This document shows, piece by piece, positions 24,535 through 25,056 of a DNA stretch of 25,056 nucleotides (positions are counted from its first letter, which is position 1; each line of letters begins with the position of its first letter). This DNA comes from an uncultured Bacilli bacterium (GTDB lineage: Bacteria; Bacillota_I; Bacilli_A; RF39; UBA660): contig CAKOJI010000018.1 of NCBI GenBank assembly GCA_934089255.1, forward strand, positions 1-25,056. The letters run 5' to 3'. A model generated the notes under the pieces. It did no database searches. It was not told the origin of the DNA and saw nothing but the letters and a program-made list of their open reading frames with translations. Both the position numbers and the translations under genes were made by a program.

Positions 24535-24626
24535 ATATAAAAGGAGAGGAATTAATTAATTATTAGAATAATATTATTTAATGTCTTTTGTATGTAAAAC
24601 TTTTTTAATTTTTTATTAAAAAACAC
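24535..24626. other. AT-rich spacer between divergent promoters, possible UP element
   Basis: Almost pure A/T sequence. A perfect 9-bp inverted repeat (TTTTTTAAT 24601-24609, ATTAAAAAA 24615-24623) ends just before the -35 at 24627. A- and T-tracts in this position fit an UP element for a strong ribosomal-protein promoter. No gene is seen here, although AAAGGAGAGG at 24540-24549 looks like an SD without an ORF. Confidence 0.45.
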
Positions 24627-24655
24627 TTGCATTATTTACAAAAGTAGTGTAGAAT
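24627..24655 (+). promoter_or_regulatory. sigma-A promoter of the rpsJ operon
   Basis: TTGCAT (24627-24632), 17 bp, TAGAAT (24650-24655). Transcription would start near 24662 and give a leader of about 129 nt before rpsJ. Confidence 0.72.
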
Positions 24656-24661
24656 TGAAAT

Positions 24662-24778
24662 TGTGTTTAACTGGCTGTGATGTGCGAGGTTGCTGATACG
24701 CTAGGCGGAGTTGCTAATTCCTTCTGTTATCAGGTAATTCGTTACGGAGCTATGTTTATACAAGATATAAACGAAGGG
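24662..24778 (+). ncRNA. structured 5' leader of the rpsJ operon, candidate ribosomal-protein-binding RNA
   Basis: The leader is clearly richer in G and C than its surroundings and can fold. One stem is CTGATA (24693-24698) with TATCAG (24728-24733), enclosing GGAGTT (24707-24712) with AATTCC (24716-24721). A short hairpin GTAA-TTCG-TTAC lies at 24734-24745. A final stem GTTTATA/TATAAAC lies at 24754-24772 just before the SD. GTTGCTRAT occurs twice (24689, 24710). S10 operons in many bacteria are controlled by an r-protein, often L4, binding such a leader. Here that is inferred from position and folding only. Confidence 0.5.
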
Positions 24779-24790
24779 AGGACATTAGAT

Positions 24791-25056
24791 ATGTCAAAAG
24801 TAAGAATTAGATTAAAAGCTTATGATCATAAAGTACTTGATGATACAGCTAGTAAGATTGTTACTACAATCAAAAGAATGGGTGGAGAAATTTCTGGACC
24901 TATTCCTCTTCCTACTGAAATTGAAAAATTTACAGTATTAAGAGCAGTACATAAATATAAAGATAGTAGAGAACAATTCGAAAGACGTACTCATAAAAGA
25001 CTTATTGATATAAAGAATCCTAGTAAGGAAGTTATTGATGCTTTAACTCACTTAGA
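24791..25056 (+). CDS. rpsJ: ribosomal protein S10 (5' part, cut by window end)
   Basis: The first 88 residues are present. The start [16 protein letters not shown], the middle [16 protein letters not shown] and the HKRLIDI segment are diagnostic of S10 (uS10) of the 30S subunit. S10 is about 100 residues long, so only the end is missing. A strong SD (GGGAGGA, 24777-24783) is 7 nt before the ATG. It is normally the first gene of the S10 operon (L3, L4, L23 and so on), which would lie outside the window. Confidence 0.97.
   Translation, partial: MSKVRIRLKAYDHKVLDDTASKIVTTIKRMGGEISGPIPLPTEIEKFTVLRAVHKYKDSREQFERRTHKRLIDIKNPSKEVIDALTHL

Noticed and set aside
24540..24600. AAAGGAGAGG resembling a ribosome binding site without a gene
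   Set aside because: No ATG, GTG or TTG with an open frame follows at a proper distance. It is probably chance in the spacer or a decayed gene.
24662..24790. tRNA or T-box in the rpsJ leader
   Set aside because: No cloverleaf, CCA end, T-loop (GTTCRA) or T-box sequence is visible. Position and stems fit an r-protein leader better.

Overview
The window looks like chromosomal DNA of a very AT-rich (G+C about a quarter, judged by eye) low-GC Gram-positive. Shine-Dalgarno sequences are strong, promoters are sigma-A type, terminators are U-tract hairpins. TGG is used for Trp and TGA acts as a stop (5584-5586, 8925-8927), so the Mycoplasma code is excluded. Exported peptidoglycan hydrolases suggest a walled cell. 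An uncultured Bacilli/Mollicutes-like gut lineage (RF39 type) would fit, but that is inference.\n\nLayout: 1-249 is the 3' end of a gene whose tail resembles Rpn-type PD-(D/E)XK nucleases. 366-1997 is an RNase J family protein with altered active-site residues. 2105-23543, all on the + strand, is about 21 kb of exported and membrane proteins forming a Gram-positive type IV secretion system (T4SS). 23552-24487 (-) is a GT2 polyprenyl-phosphate glycosyltransferase. 24627-25056 holds the promoter, a structured leader and the 5' part of rpsJ (S10), the usual start of a large ribosomal-protein operon.\n\nThe T4SS block has several transcription units. Unit 1 (2105-8085) encodes three surface proteins: two with cadherin-like beta-sandwich domains and one Ser/Thr/Asn-rich. 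It ends with a Cys-rich ectodomain fused to a VirB2-like two-helix pilin domain. Unit 2 (8199-9955) encodes two small pseudopilin-like proteins and a TadZ/CpaE-like ATPase without P-loop lysines. Unit 3 (10019-10375) is a solo VirB2-like pilin with a near-consensus promoter. Unit 4 (10461-21239) encodes, in order, another VirB2-like pilin, VirB6-like channel protein, PrgI/VirB3-like protein, VirB4 split into two overlapping genes, M23-plus-lysozyme wall hydrolase, two VirB8-like proteins, an SGNH-NlpC/P60 fusion and a lipoprotein. Unit 5 (21297-23543) is the VirD4-type coupling protein.\n\nBoth edges of the block lie inside the window next to ordinary chromosomal genes. I see no relaxase, integrase, replication gene, oriT or att repeat in it. 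It therefore reads as a resident, possibly domesticated T4SS used for protein export, cell contact or a pilus, rather than an intact conjugative element. The mix of VirB/VirD4 parts, TadZ/TadE-like parts, triplicated pilin domains and cysteine-rich cadherin-like surface proteins is the main novelty.
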